Virus record (IMG/VR): IMGVR_UViG_3300042691_001806
Coordinates: 1-31,898 of that record
From: a virus
Reading direction: 5' to 3' (one strand)
Length of the DNA: 31,898 nucleotides
Shown here: piece by piece, positions 30,159-31,898 of the stretch
Numbering within the stretch: position 1 is the first letter of the stretch
Layout: the number at the start of each line of letters is the position of its first letter
Made by a program: the position numbers and the translations under genes
The notes under the pieces: generated by a model
Told to the model about the DNA's origin: nothing
Seen by the model: only the letters and a program-made list of their open reading frames with translations
Databases searched by the model: none

Positions 30159-31511
30159 ATGCAACTAAGACCCTACCAACAACAACTCATCACCGACATC
30201 CGCCTGCAGTATCAGATGGGCCGCCGGCGGGTGCTGGCGGTGCTCGCCACCGGTGGCGGGAAAACAGTCTGCTTCAGCTACATCGCCCAATCTGCTGCGC
30301 GCAAGGGTAACCGCGTCTGCATCCTGGTGCATCGCGCGGAGCTGCTGGAGCAGGCCAGCCGTAGCCTGAAGGCCATGTGCATCCCGCATGGCTTGATCCA
30401 GGCTGGACGCAGCATGAACCTGACCCATGCGGTGCAGGTGGCCAGCGTCGGCACTATTGCGCGAAGGCTGCATCTGCTGCCGCGTGATTTCTTCCAGCTG
30501 GTGGTCGTTGATGAGGCGCACCACACCACGGCAGGAACATGGTCGAAGGTGGTGGATCATTTCCACACGGCGCATCTGCTGGGTGTGACGGCAACACCGA
30601 TCAGAGGTGATGGCCGCGGCCTCGGCGAGCACTATGAGGTGATGGTGCAGGGTCCGACGGCGGCATGGCTGACGGACAACGGATTCCTGGCAAGAGCGCG
30701 GGTGTTGGCACCACCGGGCTTTGATGCGGCGGGACTGCGGAAGCGGATGGGTGACTACGACAGCAAGCAAGCCGAGCAGCGGGTGAAGCAGATCCATGGT
30801 GATGTCTTCAGCCATTACTGCAGGCACCTGAGCAACCAGACGGCGATTGCGTTCTGCTGCAGCGTGGCTCATGCGGAGGCGGTAGCGGATCTGTTCCAGC
30901 GGCAGGGTGTTGCTGCTGCAAGCATTGATGGCACGATGGACAGCCCAACGCGACGGGGGCTACTGGAGGACCTGGGCACCGGCAGGCTGAAGGTGCTGAC
31001 CAGCTGTGCGCTGATCGGTGAGGGGGTGGATGTGCCGAGTGTCGGAGGATGCATCATGCTGCGACCAACGGCATCCGTGGGGCTGCATCTGCAGATGATC
31101 GGTCGATGCCTGAGGCCCAGCGGCGACAAGGTGGCGGTGGTACTCGACCATGTGGGAAATACGTTGAACCTCGGCCACCACCTGGAGGATCGCGAGTGGA
31201 GCCTGGATGGTGTGAAGAAACGCGACCGTGAGGCAGCGCCATCGGTGAAGGTGTGCCCGGTGTGCTTTGCGGCGAACCCAGCCAATGCGCAGGTCTGCGT
31301 GGAGTGCCGGCATGAGTTCCGGCCTGAGGTGCGTGAGCTGCAGGTGGTACCGGGTGAGTTGCGGGAGCTGCAGATGCGTGCCCGCAAGCGCGAGCAAGGC
31401 AATGCCACCGACCTGGAGTCATTGCGCGAGCTGGCCCGGCAACGTGGCTACAAGGCAGGATGGGCAGAACGCGTCCACCAGGCGCGGCTTGCGAAGCGGC
31501 ATGGCATCTGA
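30159..31511 (+). CDS. DEAH-type helicase with C-terminal zinc ribbon (450 aa)
   Basis: Motifs: RPYQQ (4-8), Walker A ATGGGKT (30-36), DEAH (118-121), TAT (144-146), GEGVDVP (287-293) and QMIGRCLRP (312-320), an SSL2/XPB-like set. After the helicase core, four cysteines CPVC...CVEC (366, 369, 380, 383) form a zinc ribbon. The end is a basic helical tail (MRARKREQG, LARQRGYKAGW). Phage helicases of this type act in replication, recombination or fork remodelling. The gene follows the methyltransferase after three bases and overlaps the nuclease by 11, so all four genes are one transcription unit. All motif residues look intact. Confidence 0.9.
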   Translation: MQLRPYQQQLITDIRLQYQMGRRRVLAVLATGGGKTVCFSYIAQSAARKGNRVCILVHRAELLEQASRSLKAMCIPHGLIQAGRSMNLTHAVQVASVGTIARRLHLLPRDFFQLVVVDEAHHTTAGTWSKVVDHFHTAHLLGVTATPIRGDGRGLGEHYEVMVQGPTAAWLTDNGFLARARVLAPPGFDAAGLRKRMGDYDSKQAEQRVKQIHGDVFSHYCRHLSNQTAIAFCCSVAHAEAVADLFQRQGVAAASIDGTMDSPTRRGLLEDLGTGRLKVLTSCALIGEGVDVPSVGGCIMLRPTASVGLHLQMIGRCLRPSGDKVAVVLDHVGNTLNLGHHLEDREWSLDGVKKRDREAAPSVKVCPVCFAANPANAQVCVECRHEFRPEVRELQVVPGELRELQMRARKREQGNATDLESLRELARQRGYKAGWAERVHQARLAKRHGI

Positions 31512-31890
31512 GCAATCAATCCAGCAGCAGATCCGCCTCCAGTGCTCCAGGGGTCCGGTGCGGCTGCATCGCAACAACACCGGGACGCTGCTCGACCGCA
31601 ATGGCAGGCCGGTGCAGTTCGGGTTGGCGAAGGGCAGCGCGGATCTGATCGGGTGGACGACGCGAACGATCACGCCGGACATGGTGGGTCAGCAGGTGGC
31701 GGTATTCACCAGCATCGAGGTCAAGAGCGCCACGGGTCGGCTCAGGCCGGATCAGCGGCAATGGATGGAGGCGGTGCAGGCCGCTGGCGGCATCGCTGGC
31801 GTGGCGCGCAGCGTGGAGGATGCCGTTGGGTTGACCACGGTTGAGGATGGTGTAGGATTGCTGCACGTGGGCCAGGAGCCCAGCACCTAG
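31501..31890 (+). CDS. VRR-NUC domain nuclease (129 aa)
   Basis: ATG 31501 is chosen; the longer open frame from 31267 runs inside the helicase. The 129-aa protein is a stand-alone VRR-NUC domain: N-terminal SEQSIQQQIRLQC, then RNNTGTLLDRNG, the GSADLIGW acidic site (Asp in SADLIG, about residue 48), EVKSATGRLRPDQRQW with the E-x-K pair about residues 74-76, and a helix ending in VARSVEDAVG. In phages these small nucleases act on branched DNA, as Holliday-junction-type enzymes or in genome processing. It is last in the helicase-methylase cassette. The frame ends at 31890, eight bases before the window edge. Confidence 0.88.
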   Translation: MASEQSIQQQIRLQCSRGPVRLHRNNTGTLLDRNGRPVQFGLAKGSADLIGWTTRTITPDMVGQQVAVFTSIEVKSATGRLRPDQRQWMEAVQAAGGIAGVARSVEDAVGLTTVEDGVGLLHVGQEPST

Positions 31891-31898
31891 ACAATTGC

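Noticed and set aside
31267-31500. Longer VRR-NUC frame starting inside the helicase
   Set aside because: It is the shadow of the helicase zinc-ribbon region in another frame; the nuclease family sequence begins at ATG 31501.
27838-31890. DISARM or BREX defence locus
   Set aside because: The cassette has methylase and helicases but no DUF1998 protein, PLD nuclease, PglZ or BrxL-like genes; the motifs fit ordinary phage helicases.

Overview
This window is most of the genome of a tailed double-stranded DNA phage, or a prophage or metagenomic copy of one. It is a siphovirus with a lambda-type tail. The evidence is a complete head and tail gene order (terminase small and large subunits, portal, MuF head protein, scaffold, capsid, connectors, tail tube, G/T chaperones with a slippery heptamer, tape measure, then M-L-K-I-J-like tip proteins and fibres). 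No integrase, phage repressor, lysis cassette, DNA polymerase or tRNA gene is visible, so at least part of the genome lies outside the window or these genes are absent. The DNA is clearly GC-rich by eye. Several small proteins and the fibre N-terminus remind me of phages of picocyanobacteria, but the host cannot be fixed from this sequence. Only one copy of the cyanobacterial octamer GCGATCGC was found.

Layout. The minus strand from 27720 down to 1 is almost one continuous array of overlapping genes. It runs: a short ribbon-helix-helix (RHH) regulator, a primase/SF3-helicase, a 301-bp non-coding stretch packed with a 10-bp repeat in both orientations (candidate replication origin), a second RHH-like protein, a small helical protein, a bacterial-type sliding clamp (dnaN), the terminase, the portal and head genes, a group of very basic small proteins, scaffold, capsid, two pairs of tandem paralogues (small neck/head proteins and tail-tube proteins), the tail genes, and finally fibre genes that run off the left edge. 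A single small gene (17032-17277) points the other way inside this late block.

The plus strand from 27838 to 31890 is a compact four-gene cassette: SNF2-like helicase, DNA methyltransferase, DEAH-type helicase with a zinc ribbon, and a VRR-NUC nuclease. It diverges from the minus-strand array across a 117-bp region that holds a perfect 8+1+8-bp palindrome, a natural operator candidate.

How it fits together (inference). The divergent region probably separates an early DNA-processing cassette from the replication and late genes. The primase-helicase, clamp, repeat array and RHH protein look like one replication module. The head and tail genes follow in assembly order. Five coding segments are too short or too unusual for ordinary ORF calling and were read by hand: the gpT-like frameshift extension (to 11026), a 58-aa protein after the decoration protein (14635-14811), a 54-aa DUF6496-like protein (18381-18545), a 58-aa RHH protein (27544-27720) and a possible 15-codon leader (27794-27841).
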